NCBI RefSeq assembly: GCF_000282595.1
Contig: NZ_AKIZ01000016.1
Location: 496,001 to 560,000, forward strand
Reading direction: 5' to 3'
DNA: 64,000 bases
DNA from: Phyllobacterium sp. YR531
GTDB taxonomy: Bacteria > Pseudomonadota > Alphaproteobacteria > Rhizobiales > Rhizobiaceae
The notes below the pieces were generated by a model. The model saw only the letters and a program-made list of their open reading frames with translations, did no database searches and was not told the origin of the DNA. Shown here piece after piece: positions 26,123 through 35,689 of this stretch (positions within the stretch are counted from its first letter, which is position 1; each line of letters opens with the position of its first letter). The position numbers and the translations under genes were made by a program.

Positions 26123-27040
26123 ATGTCAGAAACACCTACGCATTTCACAGCGCTCGGCGATGTGGCCGCACGCCAATTGGCCAACGCCACCAAGACAGTT
26201 CCTCAGATGGTGGGCATCTCGCCGCGCTGGCTTGTCCATTGCCTCGAATGGTTGCCTGTCGAGGCAGGTATTCTCCGGGTCAACCGGGTCAAGAATGAAG
26301 AACGGGTAGCTGTTGGCTGCTCTGCCCGCGACGAACGGGAAATTCCCCAGACCTTCGTTGATTACGAAGAAAACCCACGCGAATATATGCTGTGTGCGGT
26401 CAACACCGTTGTCGATGTTCACACCCGCATTTCAGATCTCTATTCTTCCCCACACAGCCAGATCGGCGAGCAGTTGCGCTTGTCCATCGAGGTTATCAAG
26501 GAGCAGCAGGAAAGCCAGCTGATCACCAGCACCGAATATGGCCTGCTCAACAACATAGCCCCTTCACAGCGTATCCAGAGCGCGAATGGGCTACCCACGC
26601 CGGATGCGATGGACAGTCTGGTCGCCAAGGTATGGAAAGAGCCAGCGTTCTTTCTTGCTCACCCTGATACAATCGCCGCTTTCGGACGCGAATGCACCCG
26701 TCGCGGTGTACCGCCGGCAACCGTAACAATGGTTGGCTCTCCTTTCCTGACATGGCGTGGCATTCCGTTGGTCCCATCAAACAAGGTTCCGGTGGAAAAT
26801 GGCAGATCGAGCATTTTGCTCTTGCGCGTCGGCCAATCCCGGCAAGGTGTCGTTGGCCTGTTTCAGCCAAATCTTCCTGGCGAGCAAAGCATGGGGCTTT
26901 CCGTTCGTTTCATGGGCATAAATGACAAAGCCATCGCCTCTTATCTCGTCTCGCTTTATTGCTCGCTGGCCATTCTCACAGACGATGCTGTGGCTGTGCT
27001 GGAGAACGTTGATATAACGAAGTTCCATAAATATGACTGA
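26123..27040 (+). CDS. Family 2A encapsulin shell protein
   Basis: 305 residues. The ATG at 26123 gives the N-terminus expected for the family (DVAARQLANATKTVPQMVGISPRWL), closely resembling the cyanobacterial sulfur-regulated protein SrpI. These proteins have the HK97 phage capsid fold and assemble into icosahedral nanocompartments. Conserved blocks here include HTRISDLYSSPHSQIGEQLRL, EYGLLNN and VWKEPAFFLAHPDTIAAFGREC. The stop overlaps the next start by eight bases, the usual arrangement for a shell and its cargo desulfurase. The AT-rich region upstream holds its likely promoter. Confidence 0.93.
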   Translation: MSETPTHFTALGDVAARQLANATKTVPQMVGISPRWLVHCLEWLPVEAGILRVNRVKNEERVAVGCSARDEREIPQTFVDYEENPREYMLCAVNTVVDVHTRISDLYSSPHSQIGEQLRLSIEVIKEQQESQLITSTEYGLLNNIAPSQRIQSANGLPTPDAMDSLVAKVWKEPAFFLAHPDTIAAFGRECTRRGVPPATVTMVGSPFLTWRGIPLVPSNKVPVENGRSSILLLRVGQSRQGVVGLFQPNLPGEQSMGLSVRFMGINDKAIASYLVSLYCSLAILTDDAVAVLENVDITKFHKYD

Positions 27041-28796
27041 GGTACCTCCAAGCTTCACCACGCCGGAAATCCCTGCCGCTGCAGGCTTTCCGGATGTTTC
27101 GCTGCTTCAGCAGATGGCAAATGAACTCTTCCGGGCCATCCCCGGAGGAAACCTGCCGGGTAATGTGCCAGATGCCACAGCTAATACTGCTCCTGCCGTT
27201 GCTGGAGTGGGCATTGCACCGCCCTCGGGCAACGTTCCCCGCACCCCCTCACCGGCCATTCCGACAATAGCTACGAATGCACCATTTGCAGCTATTCCGG
27301 CTATGCCGGACCCCAACCAGCTTTCAATTGCAAATCAGCATGGTGCCCATCCCTCGACGCTCTATCTGACCGGCGTTGCTGGCAACCGTGCGCAATCAAT
27401 ACCGCAGCAGATTCCGGCTCTCGATCAAACTCTACCCAATGAAGCCGAGTTACAGGCACTTCTTGGCAAACAGCAGAAACCCGCATTTGCAGGTCAGGAC
27501 ACATTGGGAGCCAGCCCTTATTTTTTGAGATCTGAATATGTCCCTGCACAAGCCAAAGCACCTGCAATTGTAAATTCAATCCCTCATGGGCGCTTTGATG
27601 CCGATAAAGTCCGGCGGGACTTTCCGATTCTTTCCGAGCGCGTGAATGGAAAGCCGCTGATCTGGCTCGATAATGCCGCGACCACACACAAGCCAAGAGC
27701 GGTCATCGACCGGTTGAGCTATTTTTATGAACACGAAAACTCCAACATACATCGGGCAGCACACACCTTGGCTGGGCGCGCGACGGATGCCTATGAAGGT
27801 GCTCGCGAACAAGTTCGGCGTTTTATCAATGCCGGTTTAGTGGACGAGATTGTCTTCGTGCGAGGGACAACTGAAGCCATCAACCTACTCGCCGATAGCT
27901 GGGGCCGTGCCAACATAGGTTCTGGCGATGAAATCGTCATCACATGGCTTGAACACCATGCCAATATCGTCCCTTGGGTTCGTTTGGCAAAGGCCAATGG
28001 AGCGACGCTGCGTGTTGCGCCAGTCGATGATAATGGCGACATCATCATCGAGGAATATGCGAAACTCCTCGGGCCACGAACAAAGCTGGTATCTTTGACA
28101 CAGGTATCCAACGCGCTGGGAACCGTGACACCTGCAGCGTTGATGGTTGCCATGGCGCACGCCGCCGGAGCAAAGGTGATCGTCGATGGCGCACAATCAG
28201 TCTCCCATATGCGTACGGATGTTCGCGCACTGGATGCGGACTGGTTCGTTTTTTCGGGTCACAAGGTATTTGGTCCCACAGGTATCGGCGTCCTGTATGG
28301 CAAGAAGCATATCCTTGAAGAAATGCCGCCTTACCAAAGCGGCGGCAACATGATCAGGGACGTGACCTTCGATGCCATCACCTACCAACCGGTGCCGTCA
28401 CTGTTTGAAGCAGGTACGGGCAATATAGCTGATGCTGTCGGCCTTGGAGCAGCACTCGCCTATCTTGAAAAGCAGGGCATAGAGCACGTAACCGCTCATG
28501 AGCACGCCCTTATTGAAAACTGCGTGCATCAGCTGGCGACTGTTCCCGGTGTGCGGCTCATTGGCAAACCCCGTGAACGGGCAGGAGCCGTATCTTTTGT
28601 GCTTGATGGCCTGAAAACAGAGCAAGTCGGTAAGGCTTTGTCTGATGATGGCATTGCGGTCAGGTCCGGGCATCATTGCGCTCAACCGACATTGCGACGC
28701 TTTGGGGTGGAAACTTCCGTACGTCCGTCTTTCGCCCTCTACAACACACATGCCGATATCGATGCCCTGATCAAGTCATTGCGAAAAATAGGGTGA
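27033..28796 (+). CDS. Encapsulated cysteine desulfurase with N-terminal targeting extension
   Basis: 587 residues, read from the ATG inside the shell gene's end. Residues about 190-587 form a SufS-like cysteine desulfurase: entry RRDFPIL and WLDNAATTHKP, cofactor lysine near 411 in FSGHKVFGPTG, active-site cysteine near 548 in RSGHHCAQPTL. The first ~190 residues are rich in Pro, Ala and Gly, without predicted structure, ending in short motifs (ELQALLGKQ, ASPYFLRSEY). In family 2A encapsulins such an extension carries the cargo inside the shell. The enzyme takes sulfur from cysteine, yielding alanine and persulfide; in the cyanobacterial case this leads to stored elemental sulfur. Confidence 0.93.
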   Translation: MTEVPPSFTTPEIPAAAGFPDVSLLQQMANELFRAIPGGNLPGNVPDATANTAPAVAGVGIAPPSGNVPRTPSPAIPTIATNAPFAAIPAMPDPNQLSIANQHGAHPSTLYLTGVAGNRAQSIPQQIPALDQTLPNEAELQALLGKQQKPAFAGQDTLGASPYFLRSEYVPAQAKAPAIVNSIPHGRFDADKVRRDFPILSERVNGKPLIWLDNAATTHKPRAVIDRLSYFYEHENSNIHRAAHTLAGRATDAYEGAREQVRRFINAGLVDEIVFVRGTTEAINLLADSWGRANIGSGDEIVITWLEHHANIVPWVRLAKANGATLRVAPVDDNGDIIIEEYAKLLGPRTKLVSLTQVSNALGTVTPAALMVAMAHAAGAKVIVDGAQSVSHMRTDVRALDADWFVFSGHKVFGPTGIGVLYGKKHILEEMPPYQSGGNMIRDVTFDAITYQPVPSLFEAGTGNIADAVGLGAALAYLEKQGIEHVTAHEHALIENCVHQLATVPGVRLIGKPRERAGAVSFVLDGLKTEQVGKALSDDGIAVRSGHHCAQPTLRRFGVETSVRPSFALYNTHADIDALIKSLRKIG

Positions 28797-28848
28797 AAAC
28801 CCCAACCGGACGAAACACGATCAAATATTTGCAGAAAGAGTTTCATCA

Positions 28849-29691
28849 ATGCCAGCCAATAGTTTCAGCCTTCTATCTACCGAGCCATCATCTTCAGGTG
28901 TAGTGACTCTCATCTGGAATGAACTATGTGCTGAGGCCGTTGCTGCTGTTGAGATTGACTCGGCTGTGACAAGATCGATGAATTCGGCTGTGCTTTACCA
29001 CGCCAGTTTTGCGCAGGCACTGGCTCATCGTATTGCGCTGAAACTCGCAAGCCCCGAGCTGGATCAGGATGAGCTACTGGCTCTGATTTGCCAGACGTTT
29101 CTGAACGAACCTGGAATTCTTGCAAAGGCGGCGGCCGATCTGGTTGCAGTCAAGGAACGTGACCCTTCCAATTCGGAAACCCTCACGCCCTTTCTTTACT
29201 TCAAAGGATTTTTGGCACTTCAGGGACAACGTATTGCGCATTGGATGTGGAATAATGGCCGCGTACATCTTGCCCGACATATCCAGAGTCGGATTTCGGA
29301 AGTATTCGGCGTCGATATTCACCCTGCGGCACAAATGGGCAAGGGTATTATGCTGGATCATGGCAGCGGCTTGGTCATTGGTGAAACCGCTGTCGTGGAA
29401 GACAATGTATCAATCCTGCAAAATGTAACATTGGGCGGCACAGGCAAGGAAACCGGCGACCGTCACCCTAAAATTCGGCAGGGAGCGCTGATCGGCGCGG
29501 GTGCAAAAATCCTCGGAAATATCGAGATCGGAATAGGCGCGAAAGTAGGTGCCGGCAGCGTGGTTGTAACACCGGTAGCAGACTACACATCGGTCGTAGG
29601 CGTTCCGGCTCGGCCAGTCGGCAGCACTCACGCCACCATGCCGGGCTTGACAATGGATCAAACATTGTACGAGCCGGAATATATTATCTGA
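28849..29691 (+). CDS. cysE: Serine O-acetyltransferase
   Basis: 280 residues, 52 bases after the desulfurase and on the same strand, so probably the third gene of the operon. An N-terminal helical domain precedes a left-handed beta helix with GVDIHPAAQMGKGIMLDHG, VIGETAVVED, VTLGGTGKETGDRHPKI and GAGAKILGNI, all CysE hallmarks. It makes O-acetylserine, the direct precursor of cysteine. The C-terminus ends in Ile-Ile, so it could dock to O-acetylserine sulfhydrylase as CysE does. Its place here fits supply of cysteine for the encapsulated desulfurase. Confidence 0.93.
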   Translation: MPANSFSLLSTEPSSSGVVTLIWNELCAEAVAAVEIDSAVTRSMNSAVLYHASFAQALAHRIALKLASPELDQDELLALICQTFLNEPGILAKAAADLVAVKERDPSNSETLTPFLYFKGFLALQGQRIAHWMWNNGRVHLARHIQSRISEVFGVDIHPAAQMGKGIMLDHGSGLVIGETAVVEDNVSILQNVTLGGTGKETGDRHPKIRQGALIGAGAKILGNIEIGIGAKVGAGSVVVTPVADYTSVVGVPARPVGSTHATMPGLTMDQTLYEPEYII

Positions 29692-29841
29692 TCGGGCACG
29701 ACGTTTAGCGGGCTGATGTTCGGACTTGCCCGCGCCAGCCAATATCACCACGCGTAAATGTTACCGCAGATGCGTCTTGACGCTCATCACGCCCTCGCGC
29801 ATGGTCCCGCAAAATTGCGAGAAACGAGACGGAGTGCTTTG

Positions 29842-30693
29842 GTGAGCGAACTTCTGGTACCGACATTTGCTGCGATAGCTTTCCCCGAGATCGATCCGGT
29901 TATTTTTTCAATCGGACCTATTGCAGTACATTGGTATGGCCTTGGCTATGTCGTCGGCATTCTATTTGCTTGGTGGTACGCAAAAAAACTTATCAGCAAA
30001 CCGCGGCTCTGGGCCAACAATACGCCGCCCATGAAACCCATCGACCTTGATGACTTCGTGCTGTGGGCAGCCCTTGGTGTCGTTCTGGGCGGACGCATCG
30101 GCTATATTCTGTTTTATGATTTCGCAAAATACATCGCGAATCCTTTGGATGTGTTCAAGGTATGGGAGGGCGGAATGTCCTTCCATGGCGGTCTGCTTGG
30201 TACAACGCTCGCGATGGTACTTTTTGCGCGGTCCCGTAAAATCAACATAGCGAGCATGCTCGATACGGTTGCAGCAGGGGTACCTGTGGGGCTTGGACTT
30301 GTCCGCGTTGCAAACTTTATCAACAGCGAGCTTTGGGGAAGACCCACAGATGTTGCCTGGGGAATGGTTTTCCCCACTGGCGGACCGGAAGTGCGCCACC
30401 CAAGCCAACTTTATGAAGCTGGGCTGGAAGGTATTGTGCTGTTCAGTGTACTGGCGCTGCTGATCTTTTATGGCCGCAAACTGAAAAACCCGTTTTTTAT
30501 CAGCGGCACATTTGTAGCGCTTTATGGCGTGTCGCGTATCATAGTGGAGTTTTTCCGCGAGCCTGACGCTCAGCTCGGCTATCTATTTGGCGGCTGGTTG
30601 ACCATGGGCATGGTGCTTTCGATACCCATGGTCCTCATCGGACTTGCATTCATCCTCAGTGCCCGCAATCCCGAGACAAAAACGCAACGATGA
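29842..30693 (+). CDS. lgt: Prolipoprotein diacylglyceryl transferase
   Basis: 283 residues from the GTG at 29842 with GGAG seven bases before it; the open frame runs 28 codons further up but without a fitting start. An integral membrane enzyme with about seven helices; [11 protein letters not shown], the GGRIGYVLFY-type segment with its arginine, [11 protein letters not shown] and [14 protein letters not shown] contain the conserved Lgt residues, and [12 protein letters not shown] follows. It adds diacylglycerol to the lipobox cysteine, the first lipoprotein step. It overlaps the next gene by four bases. Confidence 0.95.
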   Translation: MSELLVPTFAAIAFPEIDPVIFSIGPIAVHWYGLGYVVGILFAWWYAKKLISKPRLWANNTPPMKPIDLDDFVLWAALGVVLGGRIGYILFYDFAKYIANPLDVFKVWEGGMSFHGGLLGTTLAMVLFARSRKINIASMLDTVAAGVPVGLGLVRVANFINSELWGRPTDVAWGMVFPTGGPEVRHPSQLYEAGLEGIVLFSVLALLIFYGRKLKNPFFISGTFVALYGVSRIIVEFFREPDAQLGYLFGGWLTMGMVLSIPMVLIGLAFILSARNPETKTQR

Positions 30694-31772
30694 GCCTGAA
30701 ACAGCGCATCCTTCGGCAGATTGCGACAACAGGTCCGATCAGCGTGGCCGACTATATGGCGCTATGTCTTTTTGACAGGGATGAAGGCTACTACACAACG
30801 CGCGAACCCTTTGGCAAAGATGGTGATTTCATCACTGCGCCGGAAGTAAGCCAGATGTTCGGCGAACTTGTCGGTGTGTGGTGTGTTGGAGCCTGGCAAG
30901 CGCTGGGATCGCCCAAGGATTTCGTACTTTGTGAGATGGGGCCCGGCCGTGGAACGCTCATGAGCGACCTTCTCCGCACGACAGCAAAGCTTTCGCCAGA
31001 CTTCATCGCGACTGCGAAGGTGACGATGGTCGAAATCAGCGATCGCCTGACCCGGATTCAACAGGAAACGCTGGCAAGCTGCTCGATTGACATCAAATGG
31101 TGCAAGGACATTTCTGAAGTCCCTGAAGGACCAATCATCCTGGTGGCCAACGAACTTTTCGATGCCATACCCTCACGACAATATGTGAAGTACCAAGGCC
31201 GCTTTTCAGAGCGTTTAATCTCTGCCGACCCTGAGGGAAATCTGCTCTTTGCTGCCGGGTCCGGGTCCATTGACGACAAATTGCTGCCTGAGGGCAGCAG
31301 CAACGCACCTGAAGGCAGCATTTTCGAGATCGCGCCTGCACGCAATGCGCTCATGCATCATATCGCTGAAAATATTTGCCAGCAACGTGGTGCGGCACTG
31401 CTCTTTGACTACGGCCACTTGCAGCAAGGATATGGCGATACACTGCAAGCACTAAGCCAGCACGCACCTGTTGATGCCCTCAGCATTCCCGGTGCGGCGG
31501 ATCTGACGACTCATGTCGACTTTTACAGCCTTGCGCAAACCGCCCGCTCTGAAGGTTGCAAGACCAGTGCAATGACCCAAGGCGATTTTCTTCTTGCCAT
31601 GGGATTGCTTGATCGCGCCGGTTCCTTGGGACACGGCAAGACCGCAGAATTTCAGGGACATATCCATTCAGACGTAGAACGCCTGGCGGGACCTGACCAA
31701 ATGGGAACATTATTCAAGGTACTATGCGTAACAGACGCTGCCACCCATGCATTTCCATTTCAGACAAAATGA
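30690..31772 (+). CDS. SAM-dependent methyltransferase, MidA/NDUFAF7 family
   Basis: 360 residues, ATGA overlap with lgt. Motifs: [20 protein letters not shown] near the N-terminus and [16 protein letters not shown], the SAM-binding glycine-rich loop at about residue 80. The mitochondrial relative NDUFAF7 methylates an arginine of complex I subunit NDUFS2, so a role in assembly of the bacterial NADH dehydrogenase is plausible by homology. Followed, 67 bases later, by pgeF. Confidence 0.9.
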   Translation: MSLKQRILRQIATTGPISVADYMALCLFDRDEGYYTTREPFGKDGDFITAPEVSQMFGELVGVWCVGAWQALGSPKDFVLCEMGPGRGTLMSDLLRTTAKLSPDFIATAKVTMVEISDRLTRIQQETLASCSIDIKWCKDISEVPEGPIILVANELFDAIPSRQYVKYQGRFSERLISADPEGNLLFAAGSGSIDDKLLPEGSSNAPEGSIFEIAPARNALMHHIAENICQQRGAALLFDYGHLQQGYGDTLQALSQHAPVDALSIPGAADLTTHVDFYSLAQTARSEGCKTSAMTQGDFLLAMGLLDRAGSLGHGKTAEFQGHIHSDVERLAGPDQMGTLFKVLCVTDAATHAFPFQTK

Positions 31773-31839
31773 AACTGCAGATTGACTTCGTCCGAGAGCT
31801 AAACCACCATCCGCAGCCTTTGGGAGAAAGCATTCCGGC

Positions 31840-32631
31840 ATGAACATGTACGACAAACCAGCACCACTGCATTCTTCCCTGCTGGGCTCTCCTGCGCAAA
31901 ACCGAATCGACCACGGATTCTTCACCCGAAAAGGTGGTGTCTCGGATGGCATTTATCGTGGCCTGAACGTCGGTAGTGGCTCCCACGACAATCAGGACCA
32001 TGTTACCGAAAACCGGCGTCGGGTTGCCGAGGCTTTAGGCGCCCCTCTATCGCATCTTGTCACGGTCCATCAGGTCCACTCGCCCGATGTTGTAACCATT
32101 ACGGCCCCCTTCACCGGCGATAGACCAAAGGCCGACGCCATGGTGACAGCCACGCCCGGGATTGTGATCGGAGCCCTGTCTGCCGATTGCGGCCCTATTC
32201 TATTCGCTGATCCGGAAGCCGGTGTTATCGGCGCAGCGCATGCCGGATGGCGAGGTGCCATTGGCGGGGTGCTGGAAAATACGGTAGATGCCATGATTGC
32301 TCTTGGTGCGAAGCGTGATCGTATTCAGGCAGTTCTTGGACCAACAATAGGTCCTGATAACTATGAAGTAGGCCGTGAATTTTACGAACAGTTCATTGGA
32401 ACAGATTCTTCATTCAGCAAATTTTTCCGCGAATCCGCCAACCAGAACCACAAGATGTTCGATCTTTGGGCATTTATTACTGCGCAGCTTCAACGCACAG
32501 GCGTGAACGCGTCCTTGCTTGAACTGTGCACTTATGCCGATGAGGATCAATTCTTTTCCTATCGCCGCACCACCCACCGCAATGAACCAGACTATGGCCG
32601 CCAAATTTCGGCTATCACAATTACGGAGTAG
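31840..32631 (+). CDS. pgeF: Peptidoglycan editing factor / purine nucleoside phosphorylase-like (YfiH)
   Basis: 263 residues. The family's zinc-site residues are present: His in VHQVHS, Cys in SADCGPIL and His in AAHAGWRG. GFFTRKGGVSDG is the N-terminal hallmark. YfiH-family proteins were once called laccases. E. coli PgeF removes errors in peptidoglycan precursor use, and relatives show purine nucleoside cleavage. The stop is followed five bases later by the next start, so the two are co-transcribed with the upstream lgt-midA set. Confidence 0.9.
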   Translation: MNMYDKPAPLHSSLLGSPAQNRIDHGFFTRKGGVSDGIYRGLNVGSGSHDNQDHVTENRRRVAEALGAPLSHLVTVHQVHSPDVVTITAPFTGDRPKADAMVTATPGIVIGALSADCGPILFADPEAGVIGAAHAGWRGAIGGVLENTVDAMIALGAKRDRIQAVLGPTIGPDNYEVGREFYEQFIGTDSSFSKFFRESANQNHKMFDLWAFITAQLQRTGVNASLLELCTYADEDQFFSYRRTTHRNEPDYGRQISAITITE

Positions 32632-32635
32632 CATC

Positions 32636-33787
32636 ATGGGCCTTCACTTCGAACCGGAAGAATTCACTGCACGCCGCGATCGTTTGATGATGGTCATGGC
32701 AGAGCAGAAGCTTGATGCGATCCTGCTGTTTGCACAGGAAAGCATGTATTGGCTTACCGGCTACGACACGTTTGGCTTTTGCTTTTTCCAATGCCTTGTC
32801 GTCAAAGCAGACGGCAGCAATGTGCTGATGACCCGCTCCGCTGATTTGAGACAGGCACGGCAAACCTCCAATATCGAGAATATCATTGTCTGGGCAGACC
32901 GCGACAACGCCAATCCGGCTGCAGATCTGCGTGAACTCCTGAACGATCTCGATCTTCTCGGCCGCCGCATCGGCATTGAATACCAAACCCATGGCCTGAC
33001 GGCCGCCAATGGACGCAAGCTTGATGAACAGCTTGCCGCTTTCGGGCAGTTGGTCGATGCATCGGGTCTTGTTGACAAGCTGCGCGTTCTCAAGAGCCCT
33101 GCAGAAATCGTCTATAGTCGCAAAGCTGCTGAATTGGGTGATGAAGCTTTGGTGGCTGCCTTGAAACTTATCAAAGCGGGCGCTGATGAAGGTGCAATTC
33201 TTGCGGCAATGCAGGGAGCAATCTTTGCTGGCGGTGGTGATTATCCGGCCAACGAGTTCATAATCGGTTCCGGCGAAGATGCCCTGCTCTGCCGTTACAA
33301 GGCAGGTCGACGCAAGCTGACCAAAAACGACCAGCTGACGCTGGAATGGTCTGGCGTCTATCGCCATTATCACGCCCCGATGATGCGCACAGTTCTGACT
33401 GGCAAAATATCCAAACGCCATCAGGAGCTTTATGATGCATCGCTGGAAGCATTGCAGGCTGTAGAAGCCGCCATGACGCCGGATTCAACATTTGGCGATG
33501 TCTTCGATGCACATGCCAAAGTGATGGAAGATCACGAACTGACGCGCCACCGCCTCAATGCATGCGGTTATTCCGTGGGCGCACGGTTTACGCCTTCCTG
33601 GATGGATATGCCCATGTTCTATTCGGGTAACCCTGAGCGTATCCAGCCGGATATGACATTGTTCGCACACATGATCATCATGGATTCGGACAGCAATACC
33701 GCCATGACGCTTGGCCAGACATACCTGACTACCAATGGAAAAGCGGAAACGCTTTCACGCCAACCTCTTGACTTGATCGTAAAATAA
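32636..33787 (+). CDS. M24 (pita-bread) family hydrolase, ectoine-hydrolase-like, metal ligands replaced
   Basis: 383 residues. The ATG at 32636 with GGAG upstream excludes a longer frame overlapping pgeF. The fold is that of creatinase and aminopeptidase P, but the ligand positions differ: LEWSGVYRHYHAPMMRTV stands where an Asp-x-x-Asp pair is expected and CGYSVGARF replaces the histidine motif. This pattern is the one seen in the metal-free ectoine hydrolase (DoeA/EutD) branch. No ectoine gene is nearby, so the substrate is open. Possibly a non-metal amidohydrolase of a small cyclic amide. Confidence 0.8.
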   Translation: MGLHFEPEEFTARRDRLMMVMAEQKLDAILLFAQESMYWLTGYDTFGFCFFQCLVVKADGSNVLMTRSADLRQARQTSNIENIIVWADRDNANPAADLRELLNDLDLLGRRIGIEYQTHGLTAANGRKLDEQLAAFGQLVDASGLVDKLRVLKSPAEIVYSRKAAELGDEALVAALKLIKAGADEGAILAAMQGAIFAGGGDYPANEFIIGSGEDALLCRYKAGRRKLTKNDQLTLEWSGVYRHYHAPMMRTVLTGKISKRHQELYDASLEALQAVEAAMTPDSTFGDVFDAHAKVMEDHELTRHRLNACGYSVGARFTPSWMDMPMFYSGNPERIQPDMTLFAHMIIMDSDSNTAMTLGQTYLTTNGKAETLSRQPLDLIVK

Positions 33788-33843
33788 AACTTTTGTCAGC
33801 TTTGCTTATCAAGCCGCTTTTCGCGGTTCATAACGGGGTTTGA

Positions 33844-34470
33844 GTGAAGATGAAGTTGCGTAACGCACTGACCTGCACCGTCACCGCTTTCGCGATGATA
33901 GCTCTTAGCGCATGTAACAGTTCCGAGAACACTCTTGGCGTTACAAAATCCGACCTGCCGCCCGCGCAGAATGGCACGAACACAGCGACTGGAACTGATC
34001 CGGCAGCAGTTCCGGTTCCGGGTGCCACACCTGCTCCAGGTACGGCGCCAGCCGCAACGGCAACGGGAACTGCAACAACACCAGCCGCCCCGGGTGCCAC
34101 CCAGACTGCAAAATTGCGTTTTGCTCCCATTGTTGGTGCACCGATCGCAGCAGCCACACCGCTATCACAACGCCTCTCTGCTCTTGCCAAGCAAAAGGGC
34201 ATCGTTCTGGGCACTGCCGGTGATACGGACAATACTCACATCATGAAGGGTTATTTCTCCGCACTTCCCGACGGCAACCAGACGACAATCATTTATGTCT
34301 GGGATGTCCTTGATCCTGCCGGCACCCGCCTTCACCGTATACAAGGTCAGGAAAAAGTACCGGGTGGCGCAACCGACCCATGGAGTACGGTACCCGCTGC
34401 AACGATGGAAGGCATCGCTGACAAGGCAATCAACGGCTATCTATCGTGGGTTTCGGGCTCCAAGACGTGA
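33844..34470 (+). CDS. Proline/threonine-rich lipoprotein
   Basis: 208 residues. Start GTG 33844 or ATG 33850; both have weak ribosome sites. The lipobox LSAC near residue 24 marks a lipoprotein. Residues about 35-90 are a low-complexity Pro/Ala/Thr/Gly linker (PVPGATPAPGTAPAATATG), typical of a surface tether. The C-terminal domain (RFAPIVGAPIAAATPLSQRL, GYFSALPDGNQTTIIYVWDVLDP) is conserved in rhizobial homologues without a known role. Probably a periplasmic envelope protein. Confidence 0.8.
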   Translation: MKMKLRNALTCTVTAFAMIALSACNSSENTLGVTKSDLPPAQNGTNTATGTDPAAVPVPGATPAPGTAPAATATGTATTPAAPGATQTAKLRFAPIVGAPIAAATPLSQRLSALAKQKGIVLGTAGDTDNTHIMKGYFSALPDGNQTTIIYVWDVLDPAGTRLHRIQGQEKVPGGATDPWSTVPAATMEGIADKAINGYLSWVSGSKT

Positions 34471-34614
34471 CATATTTACACGTTTGAGGGCTTAACCTCA
34501 TCCAATTGTGCATGAATCGCCTCTGCCTGCTTGCAATGTGCGTCAGTCACAGTAAAAGGCCCGCCATATCCTTAATTTGGCTGACGCTTCCGAATAACGT
34601 CGAGGAAATACGGC

Positions 34615-35547
34615 ATGAAACTCTTCGCGGGCAATTCAAATCGCGTTCTCGCTGAATCTGTAGCCAAATATCTCAACATCCCGCTCGGCAAGGCTAGCGT
34701 ACGGCGTTTCGCGGATGAAGAGATTTTTGTCGAGATTCAAGAAAATGTCCGCGGCGAAGATGTCTTCGTCATGCAGTCGACATCCTACCCGGCAAATGAT
34801 CATCTGATGGAACTGCTCATCATGATCGACGCATTCCGCCGTTCATCTGCAAAACGTATCACGGCGGTTCTGCCCTATTTCGGCTACGCTCGCCAAGATC
34901 GTAAACCCGGTCCACGCACGCCGATCTCCGCAAAGCTTGTTGCCAACCTGATCACTGAAGCCGGTGCGAACCGCGTCCTGACACTTGATCTTCATGCAGG
35001 CCAGATTCAGGGCTTTTTCGATATACCAACGGACAATCTTTATGCCGTGCCGGTTATTGCACGCGATGTGCGCTCTCATTACGGCACTTCAAACGTCATG
35101 GTCGTTTCTCCCGACGTCGGCGGCGTCGTTCGTGCCCGCTCGCTGGCAAAACGCATCGATGCGCAGCTTGCCATCGTCGACAAACGTCGCGATCGTCCGG
35201 GCGAGTCAGAAGTGATGAATGTCATTGGTGATGTCAGCGGCAAGGACTGCCTGTTGTTTGACGATATCGTCGATTCCGGCGGCACGCTCTGTAATGCTGC
35301 TGAAGCGCTTCTGGCGAAAGGCGCGACAAGTGTTACCGCCTACATCACGCATGGTGTTCTGTCAGGTGGCGCAGTTGCCCGCATTACCGGCTCCAAGCTG
35401 AAGGAATTGGTTATCACCGATTCCATCCAGCCAACGCCTGCGGTAAATGCGGCACACAATATCCGCGTATTGCCTATTTCCGACCTGATCGGCGAGGCTA
35501 TTGCGCGCACCGCATCGGAAGAGTCAGTTTCCAGCCTGTTTGACTGA
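34615..35547 (+). CDS. prs: Ribose-phosphate pyrophosphokinase
   Basis: 310 residues, the full length of the family. It makes PRPP from ribose 5-phosphate and ATP, for nucleotides, His and Trp. Hallmarks: [24 protein letters not shown] (ATP), [19 protein letters not shown] (the PRPP synthase signature) and [18 protein letters not shown] (ribose phosphate loop). A possible promoter is TTGCAA (34531) with TAAAAG (34553), 16 bases apart. Start of the conserved prs-rplY-pth-ychF block. Confidence 0.97.
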   Translation: MKLFAGNSNRVLAESVAKYLNIPLGKASVRRFADEEIFVEIQENVRGEDVFVMQSTSYPANDHLMELLIMIDAFRRSSAKRITAVLPYFGYARQDRKPGPRTPISAKLVANLITEAGANRVLTLDLHAGQIQGFFDIPTDNLYAVPVIARDVRSHYGTSNVMVVSPDVGGVVRARSLAKRIDAQLAIVDKRRDRPGESEVMNVIGDVSGKDCLLFDDIVDSGGTLCNAAEALLAKGATSVTAYITHGVLSGGAVARITGSKLKELVITDSIQPTPAVNAAHNIRVLPISDLIGEAIARTASEESVSSLFD

Positions 35548-35565
35548 GCTTCCAGCTCCCATAAC

Positions 35566-35594
35566 TTGCGCTGCAGCAATCTTTCCGTTATAGA
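35566..35594 (+). promoter_or_regulatory. rplY promoter
   Basis: TTGCGC (35566-35571) and TATAGA (35589-35594) are separated by exactly 17 bases, giving a transcript start near 35601 and a leader of about 160 bases before rplY. The TTGCGC form is common for alphaproteobacterial housekeeping promoters. Confidence 0.65.
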
Positions 35595-35637
35595 GCCGCC
35601 ATCCGCGTAGACACCCTTGGAGGCAACGCGGAATGGG

Positions 35638-35689
35638 GCGGTCAATCATCTGCCAATGGGGCAACCCGTTCAGATGAGCTTGGGACCGC
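35638..35689 (+). ncRNA. Structured leader RNA of rplY (candidate L25 leader)
   Basis: A nested hairpin: outer stem GCGGTC (35638-35643)/GACCGC (35684-35689), middle stem CATCTG (35647-35652)/CAGATG (35671-35676), a CC bulge, then AATGGG/CCCGTT closed by a GCAA loop, a GNRA tetraloop. It lies between the rplY promoter and its start codon. The shape is what one expects of a ribosomal protein binding site for autoregulation, which is inference. Confidence 0.6.

Noticed and set aside
32621-33421. 266-codon minus-strand frame
   Set aside because: Lies entirely inside the M24 gene; composition is that of an antisense frame.
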